From assembly GCA_048263775.1 (NCBI GenBank), contig JBLXDU010000009.1:132593-196592 (forward strand): a DNA stretch of 64,000 bases, given 5' to 3'. Each line of letters starts with the position of its first letter. The stretch's first letter is position 1. Shown in pieces: positions 57,207 through 64,000 of the stretch. The notes beneath the pieces are model-generated. The model did no database searches. It was not told the origin of the DNA and saw only the letters and a program-made list of their open reading frames with translations. The position numbers and the translations under genes are program-made. The stretch is from UBA1479 sp048263775. GTDB taxonomy: Bacteria; Pseudomonadota; Alphaproteobacteria; Rhodospirillales; Casp-alpha2.

Positions 57207-57241
57207 CAAGGGCGGGTCCACAACGGATGCCGGATGGAAGA

Positions 57242-57922
57242 ATGACAGTGATAATCCTGCGTTGCATTGGTGTTCTGCTTCTTGCGATGACGGCCGTCGC
57301 GGCCCTGCCCGTGGGGGCTCTCAGCGCCTCCCCACAGCCCAGCTTCTTCAATACCAAGGAAGTTCAGTCCGACGACCTCAAGGCCTTCACCAAATGGTTG
57401 GGGGCGCTTGAGCGCTTTACCCAGGCCCGTAAAAACAACACGCCGGTGAAGTGCTATCCCGGTCCCGGGCAGATGCAGATCTGCGGCAATGCGGAATGGA
57501 TCGAATTCCTGAAGAGCGTCAAGGGGCTGAACAAGCTGGATCAATTGCGTCAGGTCAATGAACGCATGAACAAGGCGACCTACGTCCAGGACAAGAACAA
57601 CTGGGGCCAGAACGATTATTGGGCCACGCCGCAGGAATTCATGGCCCGCTTCGGTGATTGCGAGGACTACGCGATCATGAAGTACCTGTCCCTGCGCATG
57701 TTGGGCTGGGACGATAACGATCTGCGCGTGGTCGCGGTCAAGGACCTTAACCTCAAGGTCGGACATGCGATCTTGGTTGTCTACATGACGGCGAAGTCGG
57801 GGGAACGCATTCCGCTGGTTCTCGACAACCAGATCAGCTCGGTGGTCAAGGCGTCGTCAATCCGCCATTACCAGCCGGTGTTTTCCATCAATCAGAAATT
57901 CTGGTGGCGCCACCTGGGTTAA
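57242..57922 (+). CDS. lapG: LapG-type periplasmic transglutaminase-like cysteine protease
   Basis: LapG family (BTLCP, peptidase C93) proteases cut the N-terminal retention region of LapA-type adhesins and so release biofilm cells. The product has 226 residues. The N-terminus MTVIILRCIGVLLLAMTAVA is a signal peptide ending near ALSA. The catalytic triad is visible as Cys140 in GDCEDYA, His175 in VGHAILV and Asp195 in LDNQ. The D-C-E trio also carries the Asp and Glu that bind calcium in LapG. GGATGGAAG precedes the ATG at 57242; an in-frame ATG at 57227 is an alternative. Its proximity to a giant adhesin strongly suggests that the adhesin is its substrate. Confidence 0.9.
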   Translation: MTVIILRCIGVLLLAMTAVAALPVGALSASPQPSFFNTKEVQSDDLKAFTKWLGALERFTQARKNNTPVKCYPGPGQMQICGNAEWIEFLKSVKGLNKLDQLRQVNERMNKATYVQDKNNWGQNDYWATPQEFMARFGDCEDYAIMKYLSLRMLGWDDNDLRVVAVKDLNLKVGHAILVVYMTAKSGERIPLVLDNQISSVVKASSIRHYQPVFSINQKFWWRHLG

Positions 57923-57939
57923 AACCGGGGCTGACCGGG

Positions 57940-58134
57940 TCAATCGCGCCGGGGTCCCGTACGTCGGGGGTCGCTGCGCCGGGCGGCTGTCCGGCGTTCT
58001 TCCTGGCGGCGGTCGTCCTGGCCCGGGGGCGGGCCTTCCTCGGCCTGACGGCGGTCGCTGTCGCGCCGTTCCTCCGCGCGGCGGTCGTCGCCGCGTCGAT
58101 CCGTACCCTTGCGGCGTTCGTCTTCTGCCGTCAT
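57940..58134 (-). CDS. Small Arg/Asp/Glu-rich protein (uncertain)
   Basis: This possible gene of 64 residues begins MTAEDERRKGTDRRGDDRR and consists of DRR/ERR repeats with a Pro/Gly break in the middle. The start at 58134 has AGGGAAAC upstream; a longer start at 58218 exists. There is no recognisable domain. Extreme charge and low complexity suggest a disordered nucleic-acid- or protein-binding tail. The antisense ORF over the same bases has no better support. It is convergent with lapG and divergent from prfC. Confidence 0.4.
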   Translation of the reverse strand: MTAEDERRKGTDRRGDDRRAEERRDSDRRQAEEGPPPGQDDRRQEERRTAARRSDPRRTGPRRD

Positions 58135-58261
58135 CTTGATTGTTTCCCTTTGTCTTACCGCCCGGTGTCGGGTGGATTTCCTAATGTTCAGCTTAGAAAA
58201 ATCAACCCGTGAGGCCAAGGATTTCTAGTGGAATTCGGTGACTTGAGATAAAACACGGCCC

Positions 58262-59866
58262 ATGACGACCGAACCCAAATTGCCCCCATCGGTGGCCCGC
58301 CGCCGGACCTTTGCCATCATCTCGCACCCTGATGCCGGTAAGACCACGCTGACGGAAAAGCTGCTGCTGTTCGGCGGCGCTATTCAGGAAGCCGGCGCCG
58401 TCAAGGCGCGGGGGGAGCGCCGCCGCGCGCGCTCGGACTGGATGAAGGTGGAGCGGGAGCGTGGAATTTCGGTCGCGTCGTCGGTCATGACCTTCGATTA
58501 TCAGGATAAGACCTTCAATCTTCTGGATACGCCGGGCCACGAGGACTTTTCCGAAGACACCTACCGCACACTGACCGCCGTCGACAGTGCCGTCATGGTG
58601 ATCGACGCGGCCAAGGGGATCGAGGCCCAGACGCGCAAGCTGTTCGAGGTTTGCCGCCTACGCAACGTGCCGATCATCACCTTCATCAACAAGATGGACC
58701 GCGAGGCCCGCGATCCCTTTGACTTGATGGACGAGGTCGAACAGGCTTTGGCGCTGGACGTCACGCCGGCCAGTTGGCCCATCGGCATGGGCCGCAACTT
58801 CCTCGGCTGCTACGACTTGTTCAAGGACCGCCTGGTCCTGATGGAACGCTCCAAGGGTGAGAAACCGGACGAGGGCGAGGCCTGTGAGGGGCTGGAAGAT
58901 CCGCGTCTCGACGCTCTGCTGCCGGAACATGCGGTCAAGCAACTGCGCGACGAAGTCGACATGGCACGCGGTCTACTGCCGGAATTCAATCTCGAGGCCT
59001 ATCGTGAAGGTCACATGACGCCGGTCTATTTCGGCAGCGCCTTGAACAATTTCGGGGTGCGCGAAGTGTTGCAGGGCCTGGGCGAACTGGCCCCGCCGCC
59101 GCGCCGTCAGCATACCCGCGACCGCGACATCGACCCGGCCGAAAGCAAGGTGTCCGGCTTTGTGTTCAAGATCCAGGCCAACATGGATCCGAAACACCGC
59201 GATCGTATCGCCTTTATGCGCATCTGTTCGGGCAAGTTCACGCGCGGCATGAAGATGAAGCATGTGCGCACGCAAAAGACCCTGACCATCCACAACCCGG
59301 TGCTGTTCCTGGCCCAGGACCGGGAACTGGCCGAGGAGGCCTGGGCCGGCGATATCATCGGCATCCCCAACCACGGCAACCTGCGCATCGGCGACGCTCT
59401 GACCGAGGGCGAGGACCTTGTGTTCACCGGCATCCCCAACTTCGCGCCGGAATTGCTGCAGAAGGTCCGCCCGGCGGACCCCATGCGTGCCAAGCACCTG
59501 GGCAAGGCCCTGCAGCAATTGGCGGAAGAGGGCGTTGGCCGGGTGTTTAAGCCGACCATGGGGGCGGACTGGATCGTCGGTGTGGTCGGCGGGTTGCAGT
59601 TCGATGTGCTGGCCGATCGCATCCGCACGGAATACGACGTGCCCGTGCATTTCGAACCGACGGAGCTTTATACCGCACGCTGGGTCGATGCCGACACGCC
59701 GCAGGCCATGAAGACCTTCATGGACGCCAACCGCACGAGCATGGCCGAAGACCACGAAGGCACGCCCGTGTTCATGGCGCGTAACGCCTGGCACCTCAAC
59801 CACACCCAGGAAAACGCGCCGGGCATCCATTTCCACCGTACCAAGGAAAACGCGGGAGAACTATGA
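58262..59866 (+). CDS. prfC: Peptide chain release factor 3
   Basis: RF3 is a translational GTPase that removes RF1/RF2 from the ribosome after peptide release. The 534-residue protein has the G motifs SHPDAGKTTLTEK, LDTPGHEDFSEDTYRTLTAVD and INKMDREARDP. The downstream domains are typical for RF3 (GVGRVFKPTMGADWIVGVVGGLQFDVLADRI and AWHLNHTQENAPGIHF). Length and start are standard. Its TGA overlaps the ATG of the ChaC-like gene by 4 bp (ATGA). Confidence 0.96.
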   Translation: MTTEPKLPPSVARRRTFAIISHPDAGKTTLTEKLLLFGGAIQEAGAVKARGERRRARSDWMKVERERGISVASSVMTFDYQDKTFNLLDTPGHEDFSEDTYRTLTAVDSAVMVIDAAKGIEAQTRKLFEVCRLRNVPIITFINKMDREARDPFDLMDEVEQALALDVTPASWPIGMGRNFLGCYDLFKDRLVLMERSKGEKPDEGEACEGLEDPRLDALLPEHAVKQLRDEVDMARGLLPEFNLEAYREGHMTPVYFGSALNNFGVREVLQGLGELAPPPRRQHTRDRDIDPAESKVSGFVFKIQANMDPKHRDRIAFMRICSGKFTRGMKMKHVRTQKTLTIHNPVLFLAQDRELAEEAWAGDIIGIPNHGNLRIGDALTEGEDLVFTGIPNFAPELLQKVRPADPMRAKHLGKALQQLAEEGVGRVFKPTMGADWIVGVVGGLQFDVLADRIRTEYDVPVHFEPTELYTARWVDADTPQAMKTFMDANRTSMAEDHEGTPVFMARNAWHLNHTQENAPGIHFHRTKENAGEL

Positions 59867-60504
59867 CCGACGGCGGCGCAGACCCTTGGGCCAACCGCGG
59901 CCCCAAGATCAAGATGACCCCGGAACAGAAGGCGGCGGGGATTGAACGCATCCTGGCCGAACGCCCCAAGGGTGAGCCGTTCCGGGTGTTCGCCTTCGGA
60001 TCGCTCATGTGGAATCCGGAATGTTGCGTCGCCTCGACCTTCGCGGCGACGGTCCACGACCATCAGCGCCGCTTTCAGATCTGGTCGACGCGCGCACGCG
60101 GCACGGACGACCAACCGGGCCTGGGCCTCTGCCTGGTGCCGGAACCGGGTCAGGCCTGCAAGGGGTTGGTTCTAGAACTCGACGAAGACGTGTTGGCAGA
60201 AGACCTCAAGCGTCTGTGGGACCGGGAACAGAATTCCGGCGTCTACCGGCCGACCTGGATCACGGCGGACAGCCTCGACGGTCCGGTCCAGGTGATGACC
60301 TTCGTCGTGATTCCCGACCATCCCCATTTCGTGCCGCCCCTGCCCAGGGAAACCATGGCCGAGATCATGTGCAAGGCGGCAGGCCGTTACGGCTCCAACC
60401 ACGACTATCTGGTGTGCCTGCTGGAATCCCTGGACGCGCTGGGCGTCGAGGACCCGGATCTGGCGGCGTTGGACGCCTGCATCCGGGCACGTCGCCCGTC
60501 ATAA
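59863..60504 (+). CDS. ChaC-like gamma-glutamylcyclotransferase
   Basis: This protein of 213 residues belongs to the ChaC branch of gamma-glutamylcyclotransferases, which degrade glutathione to 5-oxoproline and Cys-Gly. The substrate loop FAFGSLMWNPE (the usual Y-G-S-L form with Phe-Gly) lies at about residues 44-54. The sequence continues RRFQIWSTRARGTDDQPGLGLCLVPEPG and a later GSNHDYLVCLLESLDALGVED, both typical. It is translationally coupled to prfC. No signal peptide is present, so it is cytoplasmic. Confidence 0.88.
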   Translation: MTDGGADPWANRGPKIKMTPEQKAAGIERILAERPKGEPFRVFAFGSLMWNPECCVASTFAATVHDHQRRFQIWSTRARGTDDQPGLGLCLVPEPGQACKGLVLELDEDVLAEDLKRLWDREQNSGVYRPTWITADSLDGPVQVMTFVVIPDHPHFVPPLPRETMAEIMCKAAGRYGSNHDYLVCLLESLDALGVEDPDLAALDACIRARRPS

Positions 60505-60652
60505 GACCGCACGGCGGGACGGTACCCTCCGTTCACCGAACGTCACATTAAGTTGAATGCGCTTGAATTCGCCGGTCACGGCGGTTGTGGCATAGGTTTC
60601 CCAGCGGGGCCTTGCGCCCTAATGCTTGCATTCAATTAAATGGAGAAACCAC

Positions 60653-60946
60653 ATGTACCGTAAGATGACTGCTGCTGCGGTGGTTGCCGGCGCGATTGCC
60701 GCCGCAACGACCGGCCTGTCCGCGACCGATGCCAAAGCCGAAGCCAAGGAAAAGTGCTTCGGCGTCGCCCTGGCTGGAAAGAACGATTGTGCTGCGGGGC
60801 CTGGAACGACCTGTGCCGGGACGTCCAAGGTCGACTACCAGGGCAATGCCTGGACCTTGGTTCCCAAGGGGACCTGCGAAACGATGGAACTGCCGGGCGA
60901 CCGCAAAGGCAGCCTGACCCCGCTTAAGCGCGATCTGGCCGGTTAA
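60653..60946 (+). CDS. bufA: Bufferin-type copper-binding peptide precursor (DUF2282)
   Basis: This precursor has 97 residues with a signal peptide (KMTAAAVVAGAIAAATTGLSATDAKA). The core has four cysteines in the DUF2282 pattern (EKCFGVALAGKNDCAAG, TTCAGTSKVDYQG, VPKGTCETM). In characterised bufferins, cysteines are converted to thiooxazoles by a BufB-BufC pair and the exported peptide sequesters copper. TGGAGAAA precedes the ATG at 60653. The next two genes are the modifying enzymes, so this is the first gene of the operon. The upstream region contains an inverted repeat pair TTGAATGC (60553-60560) and GCATTCAA (60628-60635). Confidence 0.9.
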   Translation: MYRKMTAAAVVAGAIAAATTGLSATDAKAEAKEKCFGVALAGKNDCAAGPGTTCAGTSKVDYQGNAWTLVPKGTCETMELPGDRKGSLTPLKRDLAG

Positions 60947-60958
60947 TCGGCAATTGGC

Positions 60959-61831
60959 ATGACGCCCGTCCGCCATCATGTCATCCAAGGGTGCGGCGCC
61001 GGCCTGAAGCCGGCGCATTATCGCGATATTCTCGACAACGAACCGGCCGTTGGCTGGTTTGAGGTGCACCCTGAGAATTACATGGGGGCGGGCGGGCCGC
61101 CGCATGCTTATCTGGGCGAAATCCGCACCCGCTATCCTTTGGCTCTGCATGGCGTCGGATTGTCCATCGGCGGGCCAGAACCGTTGGACCTGGTCCATCT
61201 GGGTCGGCTCAAGGAACTGATCCTGCGTTATGAGCCGAACATGGTTTCCGAGCATCTGGCCTGGTCAACCCATCAAGGTCAGTACTTCAACGACCTGCTG
61301 GCGCTACCCTACACGGCTGAAACGCTCGGGTTGGTGGTCGATCACGTCGATCAACTGCAGGAACATATCGGACGGGCGATCCTCCTGGAAAACCCCGCAA
61401 CCTACGTTCGGTTTGCTGATAGCACCTTTGATGAAATTGATTTCCTGACCGAGGTCGCCCGGCGTACCGGCTGCTATCTGTTGTTGGACATCAACAATGT
61501 CCAGGTTTCCTGCGCCAATCATGGAAACGATCCCGAAGCCTATTTGGACCGGTTTCCGACCCATCTTGCCGGGGAAGTTCACTTGGCCGGATATGCGCAA
61601 GCCAGCGGCGCGGAGGGAACGCTTTTGATCGATAGTCATGACCGGCCCGTCGCCCCGGCCGTATGGGAGCTTTATGAGCGCGTGGTTGCGGCGGCAGGGC
61701 CGGTGCCGACGATGATTGAATGGGACAACGACATTCCGCAATGGCCGGTCCTTCATGGCGAAGTACTGCGGGCCCAGGCCATTCTGGATGGGGCCAAGGA
61801 TGCGCAGGGGGGAAACCGCCATGTGGCCTGA
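60959..61831 (+). CDS. bufB: Multinuclear iron oxidase BufB (MNIO/DUF692)
   Basis: MNIO enzymes are TIM-barrel proteins with two or three iron ions that modify cysteines in ribosomal peptides. The product has 290 residues. Metal-ligand segments are visible: LHGVGLSIGG near residue 62, SEHLAW near 98, LLDINNVQVSCANHG near 178, GEVHLAGYAQ near 205 and MIEWDNDIP near 256. It begins 12 bp after bufA and overlaps bufC by 11 bp. The expected substrate is the upstream BufA precursor. Confidence 0.92.
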   Translation: MTPVRHHVIQGCGAGLKPAHYRDILDNEPAVGWFEVHPENYMGAGGPPHAYLGEIRTRYPLALHGVGLSIGGPEPLDLVHLGRLKELILRYEPNMVSEHLAWSTHQGQYFNDLLALPYTAETLGLVVDHVDQLQEHIGRAILLENPATYVRFADSTFDEIDFLTEVARRTGCYLLLDINNVQVSCANHGNDPEAYLDRFPTHLAGEVHLAGYAQASGAEGTLLIDSHDRPVAPAVWELYERVVAAAGPVPTMIEWDNDIPQWPVLHGEVLRAQAILDGAKDAQGGNRHVA

Positions 61832-62561
61832 TCTCGCTGGCAGGTTCGCGGGGGCCCTGACGGCCCCAAGCCACCCGGTACCGGACGCCATTGTCGGCGA
61901 TGCGGCGCGCCTCGCGGTTTACCGCAACAACGTTGCGGTGGGGTTGCGCGACTCCCTGGCCGCGACCTATCCCGTCGTCGCGTCCCTCGTGGGGGAGGCC
62001 TTTTTCGCCGAGATGGCGCGGGCCTTCGTGGCGGCTGAACCACCGACATCACCTGTTCTTATTGAGTACGGTGGCGGGTTTGCGGATTTCATCGATCGGT
62101 TCCAGCCGGCGGATGATCTGCCCTATCTGTCTGATGTCGCTCGCCTGGAATGGGCTTGGCAGGAAGCCTATCACGCAGCAGATGCCGACCCGGTCGATAT
62201 GCAAATTCTGGCCGAGGTCGATCCGGCGGAATTAGATGGCATTCGCTTCACCATGCATCCGTCCGTCCGCCTGTTGCACTCCCGATGGCCGGTGGCGTCC
62301 ATGTGGGAAGCCCATCAGCAAGATGTGCCGGACCTGTCGGCGGTCGTGCTTTCGCCAGAGGATGCATTGATTGTGCGCCCCCAGCTTACGGTCGCCACGC
62401 ACCTCCTTGATAGGGGGGCGGGTGCCATGGTCGAGATGCTGATGCAGGGCGCGCCTTTGGGCCGCGCCATTGATCGCCTGAACCAGCACGATCAAGAGAC
62501 GGATTTTTCGGCCTGCCTGGCCGCCATATTCGCAGTCGGTGCGGTTGTCGGCATTCGATAG
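61821..62561 (+). CDS. bufC: BufC-type partner protein (DUF2063 domain)
   Basis: This partner protein has 246 residues. The N-terminal DUF2063 domain (residues 1-~95) shows ARLAVYRNNVAVGLRDSLAATYPV and VGEAFFAEMARAFV, characteristic of the family that presents precursor peptides to MNIO enzymes. The rest is a less conserved mixed domain. The ATG at 61821 overlaps the end of bufB by 11 bp, a strong sign of coupled translation. It has no signal peptide, as expected for a cytoplasmic modification complex. Confidence 0.9.
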   Translation: MWPDLAGRFAGALTAPSHPVPDAIVGDAARLAVYRNNVAVGLRDSLAATYPVVASLVGEAFFAEMARAFVAAEPPTSPVLIEYGGGFADFIDRFQPADDLPYLSDVARLEWAWQEAYHAADADPVDMQILAEVDPAELDGIRFTMHPSVRLLHSRWPVASMWEAHQQDVPDLSAVVLSPEDALIVRPQLTVATHLLDRGAGAMVEMLMQGAPLGRAIDRLNQHDQETDFSACLAAIFAVGAVVGIR

Positions 62562-62612
62562 TGGGCACCTTTGAAAATGCCCATCAACGATAAACAGAAA
62601 GGAACGACGCAC

Positions 62613-63182
62613 ATGTTCATTGCACGCCTGAAGGGCATTCATGACCGCGTGTTTTCCGCCATCGAACGGGCGGCCGACGATTGGTTTCCAGGATTGGCCG
62701 CGCGCCTGGTGTTTTCCAGCGTGCTGTTGATGTTTTTCCTCAATTCGGTGGCGACGAAGGTCGGTTCGGGATTCCCCGGGATTTTGATCCCAGGTGGCAG
62801 CGCCTACGCACAAATTCTCCCCAAAATCGCCGAGGCGGCGTCCTACGACGTCAGCCAGATTGCGTTTATTCCTTGGGGACTGATCGTTACCTTGGGCACA
62901 TATGCAGAGGCGATCCTGCCCTGTCTGATCCTGATCGGCCTGTTCACCCGGATGGCCAGCTTGGCGATGATCGGTTTTATCGCGACCATGACCATGACGG
63001 ACGTCTGGGCGCACGGCCTTGATGCCAAATCGATCGGCGCGTTGTTTGACGGCGTTCAGGATTCAATCGTCAGCGACCAGCGTCTTCTGTGGGTGTTCCC
63101 TTTGGTTTATCTCACCGTCAAAGGCGCAGGGATGATATCCGCCGATGCCCTGCTGGCGCGATTTTGCCAGTCGCGAAGCTGA
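62613..63182 (+). CDS. DoxX-family membrane protein, fourth gene of the bufferin operon
   Basis: This integral membrane protein of 189 residues has about four helices, starting AARLVFSSVLLMFFLNSVATK. The segments EAILPCLILIGLFTRMASLAMIGFIATMTMTDV match DoxX proteins. The start at 62613 has AAGGA nine bases upstream; the ORF could start at 62571. DoxX proteins commonly end bufferin operons (called BufD there), but the molecular role is not established; redox or quinone-linked functions have been suggested for relatives. Confidence 0.85.
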   Translation: MFIARLKGIHDRVFSAIERAADDWFPGLAARLVFSSVLLMFFLNSVATKVGSGFPGILIPGGSAYAQILPKIAEAASYDVSQIAFIPWGLIVTLGTYAEAILPCLILIGLFTRMASLAMIGFIATMTMTDVWAHGLDAKSIGALFDGVQDSIVSDQRLLWVFPLVYLTVKGAGMISADALLARFCQSRS

Positions 63183-63216
63183 ACTCCCCTCAGGCTGGAA
63201 AGCCTTACTTCCGATC

Positions 63217-63546
63217 TTAATCGACGATGAAAAGCGTGGCGCCGGTCGCGGTTGACGATCGGTGGGGCTCGGCGTTGTCGGCGACTTGATAGCTCATGCC
63301 CGGCGTCAGCACGAAGGTCCGGCCGTCTTCCAGTTCGGTGTGCAACTCACCTTTGAGGCAGAACAGGATGTGGCCTTTGACGCACCAGTGATCGGCCAGG
63401 TATCCCGGGGTGTAGTCGACCATACGCACGCGGATGCCACCGAAGGTCTGGGTTCGCCAATAGGCGAATCCGCTCTCTCCCTTGTGTTCTGTGCGCTCAA
63501 TTGCCGACCAGTCGGTGGTGCCGAAGGGAATGTCGCTCATCTGCAT
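63217..63546 (-). CDS. DHCW-motif cupin-fold protein
   Basis: This small cupin of 109 residues has the signature YLADHWCVKGHILFCLKGEL (residues ~47-66) that defines DHCW-motif cupins. It continues FVLTPGMSYQVADNAEPHRSS, a typical second cupin motif with a conserved His. The metal and substrate are unknown. The start may be 63546 or two codons later (63540). It begins 2 bp after the stop of the DMT transporter gene on the same strand, so the two are likely cotranscribed. Confidence 0.85.
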   Translation of the reverse strand: MQMSDIPFGTTDWSAIERTEHKGESGFAYWRTQTFGGIRVRMVDYTPGYLADHWCVKGHILFCLKGELHTELEDGRTFVLTPGMSYQVADNAEPHRSSTATGATLFIVD

Positions 63547-63548
63547 GG

Positions 63549-64000
63549 CTAGGGCTCCCGCCGTTTCACGACCTTTTCGCGGTGGTAGATGTAGATCCCC
63601 GATCCGACGATCACGGCCGCGCCGACGAACGTCCAGGCGTCCGGCCATTCCCCGAAAAACAGAAATCCGGATGCCGCTGCCCAGATCAAATTGGAATAGG
63701 TGAAGGGCGCCACGGTCGCGGCCGGGGCCAGGGTGAAGGCCTTGATCAACGCAAAATGGCCGAGCGTGCCGAACATCCCGGCGCACAGCAGCATCCCCCA
63801 GCCCAGGGTCGGCAGAGGGGTCCAATAGAACGGTACGGCGGTGCTCATGATCAGCGCACCCAACAATGCCGAATAGCACAGCGTGGTCAGCACGCTTTCG
63901 CTGTGGCTGAGAAAGCGGGTCGAAACCTGATAGACGCCGTGGGTCGCGGCGGCGACTAGGGGCAGCAGGGCTGCCAACTGCATGGCGTCACCGCCCGGGC
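63549..64000 (-). CDS. DMT-superfamily (EamA) transporter, N-terminus beyond right edge
   Basis: The frame is open through base 64000 with no stop, so the visible 150 residues are the second half of an EamA-type transporter (five helices, e.g. AMQLAALLPLVAAATHGVYQ, TLGWGMLLCAGMFGTLGHFALIKAF and NLIWAAASGFLFFGEWPDAWTFVGAAVIVGSGIYI). The Met at 63983 is internal. EamA proteins export small metabolites such as amino acids or nucleosides; specificity cannot be told. It is probably cotranscribed with the cupin gene. Confidence 0.85.
   Translation of the reverse strand, partial: PGGDAMQLAALLPLVAAATHGVYQVSTRFLSHSESVLTTLCYSALLGALIMSTAVPFYWTPLPTLGWGMLLCAGMFGTLGHFALIKAFTLAPAATVAPFTYSNLIWAAASGFLFFGEWPDAWTFVGAAVIVGSGIYIYHREKVVKRREP

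Noticed and set aside
57904..58212. Plus-strand 102-residue frame after lapG
   Set aside because: It overlaps the lapG end, lacks a ribosome binding site and its composition looks like the complement of the Arg/Asp-rich frame.

Overview
The window is GC-rich, densely coded DNA from an alphaproteobacterium, most likely a Rhodospirillales-type, probably aquatic organism. This placement is inferred from the fabI-aroC / J-protein / pdxH neighbourhood, the heme A synthase, the membrane-bound SoeABC-type sulfite dehydrogenase, a polar-scaffold-like coiled-coil protein and the overall codon style. No rRNA, tRNA, CRISPR array, insertion sequence or prophage was seen.

Layout. 1-11.9 kb holds housekeeping and small metabolic genes: a LysR regulator cut by the left edge, aroC, fabI, a YihY/BrkB membrane protein, a J-domain protein, a glycine-zipper lipoprotein, a translationally coupled run of pdxH, a cation-efflux gene and an APH-AAA kinase fusion, an unknown acidic-tailed protein, an HMCES/YedK protein, an SDR and a TAXI binding protein. 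12.1-16.2 kb is one gene for a 1376-residue membrane-anchored coiled-coil protein. 16.2-20.8 kb carries uroporphyrinogen-III methyltransferase, heme A synthase, a DHH phosphoesterase and a lipoprotein S41 protease. 20.9-29.4 kb is a sulfur block: cysNC, cysD and cysH on the minus strand, and soeABC divergent from them.

29.4-57.9 kb is the most striking part. A single 25-kb gene encodes an 8337-residue secreted adhesin with an N-terminal retention-type/FecR-like region, a linker with a TAAG di-alanine motif, about 52 Ig/cadherin-like units, two DUF4114-like domains, an internal RTX block and a C-terminal RTX domain. Facing it is a two-TM receptor with a PAS domain and an HD-GYP domain that has lost its metal-ligand signatures. 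Divergent from the receptor is a LapG-type periplasmic protease with its Cys-His-Asp triad and calcium-site residues. Two almost identical CRP-like palindromes lie upstream of the adhesin and between the receptor and lapG. I read this as a Lap-type adhesin retention and release system in which a degenerate HD-GYP receptor may occupy the place of the GGDEF-EAL protein LapD. The type I secretion genes are not in the window.

57.9-64 kb carries a small Arg/Asp-rich ORF, prfC coupled to a ChaC-like gene, a complete bufferin-type operon (bufA-bufB-bufC-DoxX) for a copper-binding modified peptide, and a DHCW cupin following a DMT transporter cut by the right edge.
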